Of a stretch of 7,197 nucleotides of DNA, positions 1 to 6,723 are shown in pieces. This stretch comes from Gemmatimonadota bacterium. Its GTDB lineage: Bacteria; Gemmatimonadota; Gemmatimonadetes; Longimicrobiales; Longimicrobiaceae. The DNA lies in assembly GCA_019240375.1 (NCBI GenBank), contig JAFAYN010000491.1, positions 1 to 7,197 on the forward strand. The letters run 5' to 3'. Position 1 is the first letter of the stretch. Every line of letters starts with the position of its first letter. Made by a program: the position numbers and the translations under genes. A model generated the notes under the pieces. It was not told the DNA's origin and ran no database searches. It worked only from the letters and a program-made list of their open reading frames with translations.

Positions 1-3000
1 CGCTCGCTCAGGAAGCGGGAGCGGAGCGCCTCGTGCCGCCGGACGATCTCGTCCAGCGCGCGGCGCAGCGCGTCCACCTCCAGCGGCCCGGCGAAGCGGA
101 GCGCCGCCGGCATGTTGTACGCGGAGCTCCCCGGGCGCAGCCGGTCCAGGAACCAGAGCCGCTCCTGCGCGAAGGAGAGGGGGAGCCGCGCCACCGCGTC
201 GCGCTCCACCGGGGCCAGCCGGGGACGCTCCACCCCGCTGGCGGCCCGCAGCGCCTCATCCACCCGCTCGGCGAGGGAGGCGACGGTGGAGGCGTCGAAG
301 AGCGCCCGGATGGGGAGGTCGGCGCCCAGCGCGTCGCGCACCCGGGCGACCAGCTGCGCTCCCAGCAGGGAATGGCCGCCCAGGTCGAAGAAGTCGTCGT
401 GGATCCCCACCCGCTCCAGTCCCAGCACCTCGGCCCACACGGCGGCGATCACCTCCTCGGTGGGAGTCCGCGGCGCGGCGTACCCCTCGCGCTGCTCCAG
501 CGCGTCGACAACCGGCTCGGGAAGCGCGCGTCGGTCGGTCTTTCCGCTGGGGGTGCGCGGGAAGGCGTCCATCACCACGAACGCCGAGGGGACCATGTAG
601 TCCGGGAGGTGCTCGCGGAGCGATTCGCGCAGCTCCGCCGCGGCCGGACGGTGCCCCTCGTCGGCCGGGAGGAGGTACGCCACCAGCCGCGTTTCCCCGC
701 CGGTCTGCCGCGCGAGCACCACCGCCTCCTCGACGGAGGAGTGGGCACGGAGGACGCTCTCGATCTCGCCGGGCTCGATGCGGAAGCCGCGCACCTTGAC
801 CTGCTGGTCGATGCGGCCCAGGTAGTCCAGCTCGCCGCTCGCCAGCCAGCGCCCGCGGTCGCCGGTGCGGTACAGGCGCGCGCCCGGGATCTCCGAGAAC
901 GGGTCCGGGAGGTACTTCTCGGCGGTCAAGTCCGGGCGGTTGTGATAACCGCGCGAGACCCCCGCCCCGGCCAGGAACACCTCGCCCTCCACGCCCACGG
1001 GAGCCGGGTTCCCGGCCGGGTCGAGCACGTAGACCCGCGAGTTGGCGACCGGGCGCCCGATGCGCACCCGCGTCTCGCCCGGCGCGATCTCCGACCAGGT
1101 GGAGTAGGTGGTGTCCTCGGTGGGGCCGTACAGGTTCAGCACCCGCTCCACGTGCGGGAGGGAGTGCAGGTCGCTCGCCAGCGAGGCGGGAACCGGCTCC
1201 CCGCCCAGGTCGAAGGCGCGCACGCTCGCCGGGATGCCGCCCGCGCGCAGCAGCTCGGCCACCGCGCTGGGGACGGCCGCCACGGTGCGGATCCCCTCGT
1301 CCGCCACCCGCGGCAGCTCCAGCACGTTCTCCACCAGCACCAGCGTCCCGCCCCAGCACAGGGTGCCGAAGATCTCGGCGATGCTGACGTCGAAGTTGAT
1401 GGAGGTGGAGCCCAGCACCACGGCGCGGTCCTCGTCGCGGATCATCTCGCGGATGAAGTGCACGACGTGCGAGGCGCTGCGGTGCTCGATCTGCACTCCC
1501 TTGGGACGGCCCGTGGAGCCGGAGGTGTACAGCACGTACGCCAGGTTCCCAGGCTTGGCGCCGCTCTCGGGAGCGGTGTCGGGGCGGGCGGCGACGGCTT
1601 CCGCCTCCTCGTCCACCAGCACGCGGGGGATCTCGGCGGGGAGGCGGTCGGCGAGGTGAGCCTGCGTCACCACCAGCGCCGCGCCCGCGTCGTCCAGCAT
1701 GTACTCCACCCGCTCCGGCGGGAAGGCGGTGTCGAGCGGGATGTACGCCCCGCCGGCCTTCAGCGTGGCGAGCATCGCCACCACCAGCTCCGGCGTGCGC
1801 TCCATGCGGAGCCCTACCCGGCGCTCCGGGCCGACGCCCAGCGCGCGGAGGTGGTGGGCCAGCCGGTTGGCGCGCCGGTCCAGCTCGGCGTAGGTGACCG
1901 AGCGCCCCTGGAAGCGGAGCGCCACGGCGTCCGGGGTGCGGGCCGCCTGCTCCGCGAACAGCTCGTGCAGGCAGCGCTCCGGGTAGTCGCGCGCGGTGTC
2001 GTTCCACACCTCCATCACCTGCGCGCGCTCGGCGGGGCGCAGGAAGGGCACCTCCGCCGCGGGGCGGTCCGGGTCGGCGGCGACGGAGCGCAGCAGCTCC
2101 ACCCAGTGCGCCGCCATCCGCTCGATGGTGTCGGCCTCGAACAGGTCGGTGGCGTACTCCAGCGCCGCGGCCAGCGCGCCCCCGCTCCGCTCCCAGGTGA
2201 AGAGCGTCAGGTCGAGGATCGAGGTGCCGCCGTCCAGCGGCGCGGGCGTCAGCGTGGTCCCGGACAGCTCCACCGGCTCGAGGGCGGTGTTCTGCGGCGC
2301 GATGATGACCTGGAAGAGCGGGTTGCGGCTCAGGTCGCGCTCCGGCTGCACCTCCTCCACCAGCCGCTCGAAGGGGACGTCCTGGCGGGCGAAGGCTTCC
2401 AGCGCGGTGCTCCGCACTCGGCCCAGCAGCTCGCGGAAGCCGGCCTCCGGCGCCACGTCGGTCCGCAGCACCAGGGTGTTCACGAACAGCCCGATCAGCC
2501 CCAACACCTCGGCGCGGTCGCGGTTGGACACGGTGGTCCCCACCGCCACGTCGCGCTCTCCGGCGTAGCGGGACAGGAGGAGGTCCAGCCCGGCGAGGAG
2601 CGCCATGAAGGTCGTCGCCCCCTCGGCGCGGGCCAGGGCGCGCACCCCTTCCATCACCTCCGCCGGGACCTCGAAGCGGTGCGTCGCGCCGCGGAAGCTC
2701 TGCGTCGGCGGGCGCGGGTGGTCGGTCGGGAGCGGGAGCGGCGTCATCCCGCGCAGCCGCTCGCGCCAGTACCCCAGCTGCTCCTCCACCGTCTCGGAGC
2801 GCAGGCGCTCGCGCTGGCGGATCGCCCAGTCGGCGTACTGCATGGGGAGCGGCGCGAGCGGCGACCCGCTCCCGTCGCGGAAGGCCGGGTACAGCGCGCC
2901 CAGCTCGCGGACCAGCACCCCGGTGCTCCACCCGTCGCTGACGATGTGGTGCATCGTCACCACCAGCAGGTGGTCGGCCTCGCCCAGCCGCACCAGCCGG

Positions 3001-5456
3001 GCGCGCACCAGCGGCCCCGCGGCCAGGTCGAACGGCGCGGCGGCCTCCTCTTCCGCGAGGCGCCGGGCGGCGGCTTCGTGTTCTTCCTCCGGGAGGGTGG
3101 AGACGTCGTCGGTCCGCAGCGCCCAGGGGATCGCGGGGAGGACGACCTGCGCCGGCTTCCCTTCCACGCTGGCGAAGACGGTGCGCAGCGTCTCGTGGCG
3201 GCGCACGATCTCGCCCAGGGCGCGCTCCAGCGCCGCCACGTCGAGAGAGCCGGAGATCCGCAGCGCCACCGGGATGTTGTACGCCGCGCTCCCCGGCTGG
3301 AGGACGTCCAGGAACCAGAGCCGCTCCTGCGCGAAGGAGAGCGGGAGCACGTCCGGGCGCGCCACGAACATCAGCTTCGCCGTGCGCTCGGAGGCGGCCT
3401 CGCCCGGCGCGGGGAGGCGCATCTCCTCCAGCAGCTCGGCCGCCAGCGCGTCGATCCCCACCTCGTCCAGCAGGCGCGGGAGCGCGACGGGGACTCCGAG
3501 CGACGTCTCGATGGTCGTCTTCAGCTCGGCGGCCATCAGCGAGTCGATCCCCAGCGTCACCAGCGGCTGCGCCGGGTCGATCCGCTCGGCGGCCACGCCC
3601 AGCACCCGGGCGGCCTGCGCGTGCAGGAACTCGGTCACCATCCCCGGCCGCGTCGCCGGGTCGGCCGCTTCCAGCAGGTCGCGCGAGATCACGGGACCGG
3701 CGGAGGCGTCGGTGGCGACCGGCCCCTCGTCCAGGACGCTGACGCCGAGCACCGGGAGCCGCTGCCTCAGGAAGTCGGCGCGGCACCCCAGGCGCTGGAT
3801 CTTGCCGCTGGAGGTCTTGGGGACCACGCCCGGCTTGACCAGCGCGACCGCGTACACCTGCAGCTCGTGCTCGCGCGCCACGGCGGCGCGGATCGCCCCG
3901 GCGATCTCCTCCAGGTCGGGGCCAGTGCACTGGCGCCCGACCTCCTGCACCACCACCAGCCGCTCCTCCCCGCCCCGGTCGACGCTGAACGCCGCCGTCC
4001 CGCCGGGGCGGAGCGCGCGGTGCGCGCGGGCGGTGGTCTGCTCGATGTCGTGCGGGTAGTGGTTGCGGCCGCGGATGATGATCAGGTCCTTGACCCGGCC
4101 GGTGATGTACAGCTCGCCGTCGGGGGCCAGGAAGCCCAGGTCGCCGGTGCGCATGAAGGGGCCGTCGCCGCTCCCGGCGACGTACGCGCCGAAGGTGTTG
4201 GCCGTTTCCTCCTCGCGCCCCCAGTACCCCAGCGTCACGCTCGGCCCGCGCACCCACACCTCGCCCACCCCGTCGCCCGCGCACTCGCGCATCGACTCCG
4301 GCTCGACGATGCGGATCTCCTGGTCCGGGGCGCACTGTCCGCTCCCCACCAGCCGGCGCGCGCTCTCCGCCCCCTCGGGCGCGGCGACCAGGTGCCGCTG
4401 CAGCGCCTCGGCGTCGACGGGGAGCACCCTGGGCTGTTCGGGGCGGACGCTCCCGGTCGCCATCAGCGTCCCCTCGGCCAGCCCGTAGCAGGGATAGAAG
4501 GTTTCGCGGCGGAAACCCAGCGGTCCGAAGGTCTTGGTGAAGGCGTCCAGCGTCTCGGCGCGCACCGGCTCCGCGCCGTTGAAGGCGAGCGTCCAGCTCG
4601 ACAGGTCCAGCTTCGCCCGGTCCTCCGGCGAGATGGCGTGGACGCACAGCTCGTAGGCGAAGTTGGGGCCGCCGCTGGTCGTGGCGCGGTAGCGGGTGAT
4701 CGCCTCCAGCCAGCGCGCCGGGCGCTGCACGAAGGCCACCGGGGCCATCAGCGCCGCCCAGTAGCGGGTGTACATCGGCTGGAGGATCCCGCCGATCAGC
4801 CCCATGTCGTGGTACGGCGGGAGCCAGATCACCGAGCGCTCCTCGGGGGTGAACCCGGTGAGCGTCTCGATCACGTGGAAGTTGTGGATCAGGTTCCCGT
4901 GCGAGACCATCACCCCCTTGGGGTTCCCCGTCGAGCCGGAGGTGTACTGCAGGAAGGCGACGTCGTCCCACACCAGCCCGGAGTCGGTCCACCGCTCCGC
5001 CTCGGCGTCGGGGACCTCCTCGGTCGCCAGCCAGCGCATGGGGGCCAGCTCGGGCATCAGCTCCGCCAGCTTTTCCGCCTCGGCCACCAGGTCCGGGGTG
5101 GTCAGGACCAGCGAGGGATCGCAGTCGACGATGATGCTCTGCAGGCGCGGGGTGGCCTTGTTGCGCCGCGGGGGGTAGATGGGGACGGCGACGACCCCGG
5201 CGTAGAAGCAGCCGAACAGGGCGGTGACGTACTCCAGCCCGGGCGCGTACAGCAGGAGGGCGCGCTCGCCCGCGGCCCCCATCTCCTGGAGGCGCGCGGC
5301 GATGGCGCGGGCGCGGCGGTCCAGCTCCCCGTACGTGACGTGCACCTCTTCCAGCTCGCCGTCGACGAGGAAGGTGTACGCGCGGAAGTCGGGCTCCTCG
5401 CTCGCCCGCAGGCGGAGGAGCTCGACCAGGGTGGAGACGCCGAGACGCAGTTGCAT
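1..5456 (-). CDS. Lipopeptide NRPS, loading module plus first extension module (FAAL-ACP-C-A-PCP-C...), 3' end outside window
   Basis: Start of a cytosolic multimodular assembly-line enzyme that should make an N-acylated peptide. The visible 1818 residues read, in order, FAAL (about 1-572), ACP (605-680), condensation (700-1135), adenylation (1160-1650), PCP (1660-1730) and the beginning of a second condensation domain (from about 1750). All catalytic motifs checked are intact and in one frame, with no stop or frameshift. The start chosen is the ATG at 5454-5456, because FAAL homology (STLVELLR) begins seven residues later. No clear Shine-Dalgarno precedes it, and the frame stays open upstream into the PAP2 gene, so a longer N-terminus is not excluded; an in-frame GTG lies about 120 bases upstream. 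There is no thioesterase or epimerase in view. The chain continues past the left edge. The gene begins 424 bases after the PAP2 stop codon on the same strand. The assembly-line class is certain; the product is unknown. Confidence 0.97.
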   Translation of the reverse strand, partial: MQLRLGVSTLVELLRLRASEEPDFRAYTFLVDGELEEVHVTYGELDRRARAIAARLQEMGAAGERALLLYAPGLEYVTALFGCFYAGVVAVPIYPPRRNKATPRLQSIIVDCDPSLVLTTPDLVAEAEKLAELMPELAPMRWLATEEVPDAEAERWTDSGLVWDDVAFLQYTSGSTGNPKGVMVSHGNLIHNFHVIETLTGFTPEERSVIWLPPYHDMGLIGGILQPMYTRYWAALMAPVAFVQRPARWLEAITRYRATTSGGPNFAYELCVHAISPEDRAKLDLSSWTLAFNGAEPVRAETLDAFTKTFGPLGFRRETFYPCYGLAEGTLMATGSVRPEQPRVLPVDAEALQRHLVAAPEGAESARRLVGSGQCAPDQEIRIVEPESMRECAGDGVGEVWVRGPSVTLGYWGREEETANTFGAYVAGSGDGPFMRTGDLGFLAPDGELYITGRVKDLIIIRGRNHYPHDIEQTTARAHRALRPGGTAAFSVDRGGEERLVVVQEVGRQCTGPDLEEIAGAIRAAVAREHELQVYAVALVKPGVVPKTSSGKIQRLGCRADFLRQRLPVLGVSVLDEGPVATDASAGPVISRDLLEAADPATRPGMVTEFLHAQAARVLGVAAERIDPAQPLVTLGIDSLMAAELKTTIETSLGVPVALPRLLDEVGIDALAAELLEEMRLPAPGEAASERTAKLMFVARPDVLPLSFAQERLWFLDVLQPGSAAYNIPVALRISGSLDVAALERALGEIVRRHETLRTVFASVEGKPAQVVLPAIPWALRTDDVSTLPEEEHEAAARRLAEEEAAAPFDLAAGPLVRARLVRLGEADHLLVVTMHHIVSDGWSTGVLVRELGALYPAFRDGSGSPLAPLPMQYADWAIRQRERLRSETVEEQLGYWRERLRGMTPLPLPTDHPRPPTQSFRGATHRFEVPAEVMEGVRALARAEGATTFMALLAGLDLLLSRYAGERDVAVGTTVSNRDRAEVLGLIGLFVNTLVLRTDVAPEAGFRELLGRVRSTALEAFARQDVPFERLVEEVQPERDLSRNPLFQVIIAPQNTALEPVELSGTTLTPAPLDGGTSILDLTLFTWERSGGALAAALEYATDLFEADTIERMAAHWVELLRSVAADPDRPAAEVPFLRPAERAQVMEVWNDTARDYPERCLHELFAEQAARTPDAVALRFQGRSVTYAELDRRANRLAHHLRALGVGPERRVGLRMERTPELVVAMLATLKAGGAYIPLDTAFPPERVEYMLDDAGAALVVTQAHLADRLPAEIPRVLVDEEAEAVAARPDTAPESGAKPGNLAYVLYTSGSTGRPKGVQIEHRSASHVVHFIREMIRDEDRAVVLGSTSINFDVSIAEIFGTLCWGGTLVLVENVLELPRVADEGIRTVAAVPSAVAELLRAGGIPASVRAFDLGGEPVPASLASDLHSLPHVERVLNLYGPTEDTTYSTWSEIAPGETRVRIGRPVANSRVYVLDPAGNPAPVGVEGEVFLAGAGVSRGYHNRPDLTAEKYLPDPFSEIPGARLYRTGDRGRWLASGELDYLGRIDQQVKVRGFRIEPGEIESVLRAHSSVEEAVVLARQTGGETRLVAYLLPADEGHRPAAAELRESLREHLPDYMVPSAFVVMDAFPRTPSGKTDRRALPEPVVDALEQREGYAAPRTPTEEVIAAVWAEVLGLERVGIHDDFFDLGGHSLLGAQLVARVRDALGADLPIRALFDASTVASLAERVDEALRAASGVERPRLAPVERDAVARLPLSFAQERLWFLDRLRPGSSAYNMPAALRFAGPLEVDALRRALDEIVRRHEALRSRFLSE
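3..209 (-). other. Domain: condensation domain 2, N-terminal fragment
   Basis: The last about 69 residues visible before the left edge begin a second condensation domain. LSFAQERLWFLD recurs at 1760-1771, followed by AYNMPAALRFAG and EIVRRHEALRSRF. It shows that the first module hands its product to at least one more extension module on the same polypeptide. The active-site HHxxxDG lies outside the window. No epimerase precedes it, so an LCL-type domain is expected. Confidence 0.93.
144..179 (-). repeat. 36-base direct repeat, copy 1 (start of condensation domain 2)
   Basis: Exactly identical over 36 bases to 3306-3341, and in the same codon phase. It encodes LSFAQERLWFLD in the second condensation domain. 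Flanking bases differ immediately on both sides. It reflects the shared conserved C1 core motif, but identity at every third codon position is more than protein conservation requires. Confidence 0.95.
267..479 (-). other. Domain: peptidyl carrier protein (thiolation) of module 1
   Basis: Residues about 1660-1730. The phosphopantetheine attachment serine is S1696 in DDFFDLGGHSLLGAQL, the classic peptidyl-carrier motif. It is preceded by the usual helix-1 pattern (TEEVIAAVWAEVLGLERVGI). It carries the first amino acid, then the N-acyl-aminoacyl intermediate. Confidence 0.95.
507..1979 (-). other. Domain: amino-acid adenylation domain of module 1
   Basis: Residues about 1160-1650, activating the first amino acid. 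It starts near LHELFAEQAARTPDAVAL (L1163). Motifs are YTSGSTGRPKG at 1310-1320, INFDVSIAEIFG with the amino-group-binding D1356, LYGPTEDTTYSTW from L1442, LYRTGDRGRW with D1533, and PSGKTDRRAL with catalytic K1639. Manual alignment to the GrsA phenylalanine domain gives specificity-pocket residues D, V, A, A, D, G, L, T, Y plus the lysine. I do not recognise this set, so no substrate is assigned. Confidence 0.95.
2052..3359 (-). other. Domain: condensation domain 1 (N-acylating by position)
   Basis: Residues about 700-1135. It opens with LSFAQERLWFLD at 706-717 and has the active-site motif HHIVSDGW at 836-843 (catalytic second histidine H837, structural D841). Further on are GLFVNTLVLRTDV and a late motif ending in NPLFQV (N at 1045). 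Because it follows a FAAL-ACP pair, it should join the fatty acyl group to the amino group of the first amino acid. Its motifs look like an ordinary LCL-type domain; whether it groups with true starter C domains needs a tree. Confidence 0.94.
3306..3341 (-). repeat. 36-base direct repeat, copy 2 (start of condensation domain 1)
   Basis: Partner of 144-179, located 3162 bases away, which is exactly one C-A-PCP module length (1054 codons). It encodes the same twelve residues at the opening of the first condensation domain. Confidence 0.95.
3417..3644 (-). other. Domain: acyl carrier protein of the loading module
   Basis: Small carrier domain at residues 605-680. The phosphopantetheine attachment serine is S639 in LGIDSLMAAEL. 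The GIDSL form is typical of acyl carriers that sit after FAALs, in contrast with the GGHSL form of the peptidyl carrier later in the same protein. It should hold the fatty acyl thioester donated by the FAAL and present it to the next condensation domain. Confidence 0.93.
3741..5456 (-). other. Domain: fatty acyl-AMP ligase (FAAL) loading domain
   Basis: Activates a free fatty acid with ATP to acyl-AMP and hands it to the following ACP, which starts the lipopeptide. Visible motifs are the P-loop YTSGSTGNPKG at 171-181, WLPPYHDMGLIGG at 211-223, NGAEPV at 293-298, YGLAEGT at 324-330, the ribose-binding RTGD at 436-439, GRVKDLIIIRGRNHYP at 453-468, and the C-terminal SSGK with the catalytic lysine at K552. 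HDMGLIGG and GRNHYP are typical of FAALs rather than amino-acid adenylation domains. The stretch of about 338-372 between YGLAEGT and GSGQ matches the place where FAALs carry their characteristic insertion, which sets them apart from acyl-CoA ligases. Acyl chain length cannot be read from the sequence. Confidence 0.95.
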
Positions 5457-5511
5457 GGGCTGGAAAGGTGGTTCTTTACGTTCGCGGACCCGCGGAAGGG
5501 GCGCCGGTGCC

Positions 5512-5527
5512 GGAGGGGCGGCCCTCC
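5512..5527. repeat. Six-pair hairpin just upstream of the NRPS start
   Basis: Perfect arms ggaggg (5512-5517) and ccctcc (5522-5527) around a four-base loop, ending 56 bases before the NRPS ATG. In the minus-strand transcript the first arm reads GGAGGG, which resembles a Shine-Dalgarno core but is too far from the start to serve it directly. It may be a leader structure or chance. Confidence 0.3.
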
Positions 5528-5671
5528 CTGTCCCCGAAGACGCGGCCGGTCGTGTACGGAGCGCCGCCTTCACAGCGACAGGCGCAAAATATTCGCAGAA
5601 GGCCCGGTGTGCCGCCCGCCTCGCGGGGGCAATACGGGGCTCTCGCGCGAATTCGAGCCGAGTCGAAACGA

Positions 5672-5691
5672 GGCGCCGCCAGGGTGGCGCC
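5672..5691. repeat. Short GC hairpin in the presumed NRPS leader
   Basis: Arms ggcgccgc (5672-5679) and gtggcgcc (5684-5691) enclose a four-base loop. In the minus-strand transcript six outer pairs are Watson-Crick and one inner position is mismatched. Short GC-rich inverted repeats like this are common by chance at this base composition, so a function is not claimed. Confidence 0.3.
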
Positions 5692-5736
5692 GCGGGGCAG
5701 GATCGCCGCGCTCCCGCCCGACTTAGTTCCCGACAA

Positions 5737-5764
5737 GCTATACCCGCGCGACGGCTCCGCGCAA
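5737..5764 (-). promoter_or_regulatory. Weak sigma-70-like promoter candidate for the NRPS
   Basis: Read on the minus strand, TTGCGC (5764-5759) is separated by 16 bases from TATAGC (5742-5737). The -10 is recognisable, while the -35 matches the consensus at only three positions. It would give an NRPS leader of about 270 bases. The -35 half lies inside the 5753-5789 hairpin. It is the best candidate I can see, but a chance match is likely in a region this size. Confidence 0.25.
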
Positions 5765-5789
5765 GGGGTGGACACCCCCTGCGCCAGCC
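5753..5789. repeat. Strong hairpin downstream of PAP2
   Basis: Inverted repeat with arms GGCT..GCGCAAGGGGT and ACCCCCTGCGC..AGCC around a four-base loop. It forms GGCT/AGCC, then a small internal bulge, then GCGCA/TGCGC, one mismatch and GGGGT/ACCCC. On the minus strand it starts about 90 bases after the PAP2 stop codon. No T-rich tract follows in either direction, so it is not a standard intrinsic terminator. It could end PAP2 transcription by a U-less mechanism or serve as an operator for the NRPS. Confidence 0.5.
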
Positions 5790-5880
5790 TCTCAAAGCGG
5801 CGCGGCGTGTCACTTTCGTGGCGGTCGTGGCCCTCCGGGAGAGGAGGAGAGAAACGGATGTCGGACGGCCCTGGACGGGG

Positions 5881-6693
5881 TCAGGGAGCCAGCGAGACGA
5901 ACGGCCGCCCGTGTCCGTTGATCCCGATCCGCACGGCGGGCGCGGGAGATCCGGAGGCGTCCCGCACCGGGGCGCGGTGGCGGGCCCGCACCACCGTCAG
6001 CCCGGTGAAGGTGCCGACCGCCGCGCCGGCCAGGATGTCGCTCGCCCAGTGCTTGTTGTCGTACATGCGGGAGATCCCCACCAGCGTCGCTCCGCCGTAC
6101 AGCACCGGCCCCACCACCCACCGGAGCCCCGGCTGCGACGAGCGCGCCGTCTCCGCGGTGAACACCGCCGCCGCCGCGAAGGCGTGCGCCGCGTGCCCCG
6201 AGGGGAAGGACGCCCGCGCCTGGTTCCCGTACCCACGGCCGAAGTGGAAGTTGTACGGGTCGTCGATGTCCACGTACGGCCGCCCACGCCCCGCCACCCC
6301 CTTGATCCCGCGGGTGAGCACCTCCGCCGCGATCAGCGCCTCCGCGCCGCTCAGCCCCACGTGGGCCATCCCATCGTACCCGGTGAGCTTGCCCGTGAGG
6401 AACATCGCCCCGGAGATCACCAGCGCGCCCGGGCGCCCCAGCGTCTCGATGGCGGTCGCGGCCCGGTGCAGCTTCGCGACGGCCTGGAAGGTGGAGTCCT
6501 GGATCCGGTGGGCCAGGTAGCGGTCCGCGGGCGCCAGCGCCGCGGTGCCGAGCACGAAGCCGGCCGCGAACAGGGCGTCGCCTCGCCGGAACAGCCGGTC
6601 GCGCGCGGTGCGGGTGGAGTCGGGTCCCTGCGCGGCGAGCGGGAGGACCGGGAGCAGGGCGATCGTCCAGAGGAGGACGAGGAGCTTGCGCAT
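5881..6693 (-). CDS. Exported PAP2-family phosphatase
   Basis: A 270-residue phosphatidic-acid-phosphatase-type-2 enzyme. All three signature motifs are present: K131-x6-R138-P139 (KGVAGRGRPY), P164-S-G-H167 (PSGHAAHAF), and S208-R209 with H215 and D219 (SRMYDNKHWASD). H167 and H215 are the expected nucleophile side and acid/base side histidines of the family. The N-terminus (MRKLLVLLWTIALLPVLPLAAQ) is a signal peptide probably cleaved around residues 21-22, so the enzyme acts outside the cytoplasm or in the envelope, with several hydrophobic stretches. Family members dephosphorylate lipid phosphates such as phosphatidate or undecaprenyl diphosphate; the substrate here is not readable. The ATG at 6691-6693 is chosen because the signal peptide begins there; an upstream GTG (6757-6759) would add 22 charged residues translated through a hairpin. 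A weak AAGG lies just before the ATG. It follows the M20 gene after 171 bases. Confidence 0.93.
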   Translation of the reverse strand: MRKLLVLLWTIALLPVLPLAAQGPDSTRTARDRLFRRGDALFAAGFVLGTAALAPADRYLAHRIQDSTFQAVAKLHRAATAIETLGRPGALVISGAMFLTGKLTGYDGMAHVGLSGAEALIAAEVLTRGIKGVAGRGRPYVDIDDPYNFHFGRGYGNQARASFPSGHAAHAFAAAAVFTAETARSSQPGLRWVVGPVLYGGATLVGISRMYDNKHWASDILAGAAVGTFTGLTVVRARHRAPVRDASGSPAPAVRIGINGHGRPFVSLAP

Positions 6694-6723
6694 GACCTTG
6701 CGTGCGTACGGGTTGAGGGATCT

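Larger units (their letters stand above)
5457..5880. other. Gene-free region between the PAP2 gene and the NRPS start
   Basis: About 420 bases with no convincing coding sequence. Several frames are open here only because stop codons are rare at this GC content, and the predicted peptides are Arg/Pro/Gly-rich without recognisable domains. It holds hairpins at 5753-5789, 5672-5691 and 5512-5527, a short AT-rich patch (caaaatattc, about 5585-5594), and one weak promoter candidate facing the NRPS. It must contain the NRPS promoter and leader unless the NRPS is read through from PAP2. Confidence 0.7.

Noticed and set aside
256..4992. 1578-codon minus-strand open frame
   Set aside because: It is in a different frame from the NRPS, which carries all the motifs; the translation is low-complexity Arg/Gly/Ala/Pro sequence.
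5583..5596. AT-rich patch as a possible -10 box for the NRPS
   Set aside because: AATATT or TATTTT can be read on the minus strand, but no reasonable -35 element sits 16-18 bases upstream.
33..5726. 1897-codon plus-strand open frame
   Set aside because: It is antisense to a complete NRPS domain series, has no recognisable domain, and its composition is that of a GC-rich shadow frame.
5476..5775. 99-codon minus-strand frame ending 20 bases upstream of the NRPS start
   Set aside because: It begins with GTG inside a hairpin, has no ribosome-binding site, no domain and an Arg/Pro/Gly-rich translation; chance openness at high GC explains it. It is also not an MbtH-like protein.
5468..6520. 350-codon plus-strand open frame
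   Set aside because: It is antisense to the PAP2 gene and the gene-free region and shows no domain, while the PAP2 frame has all catalytic motifs.
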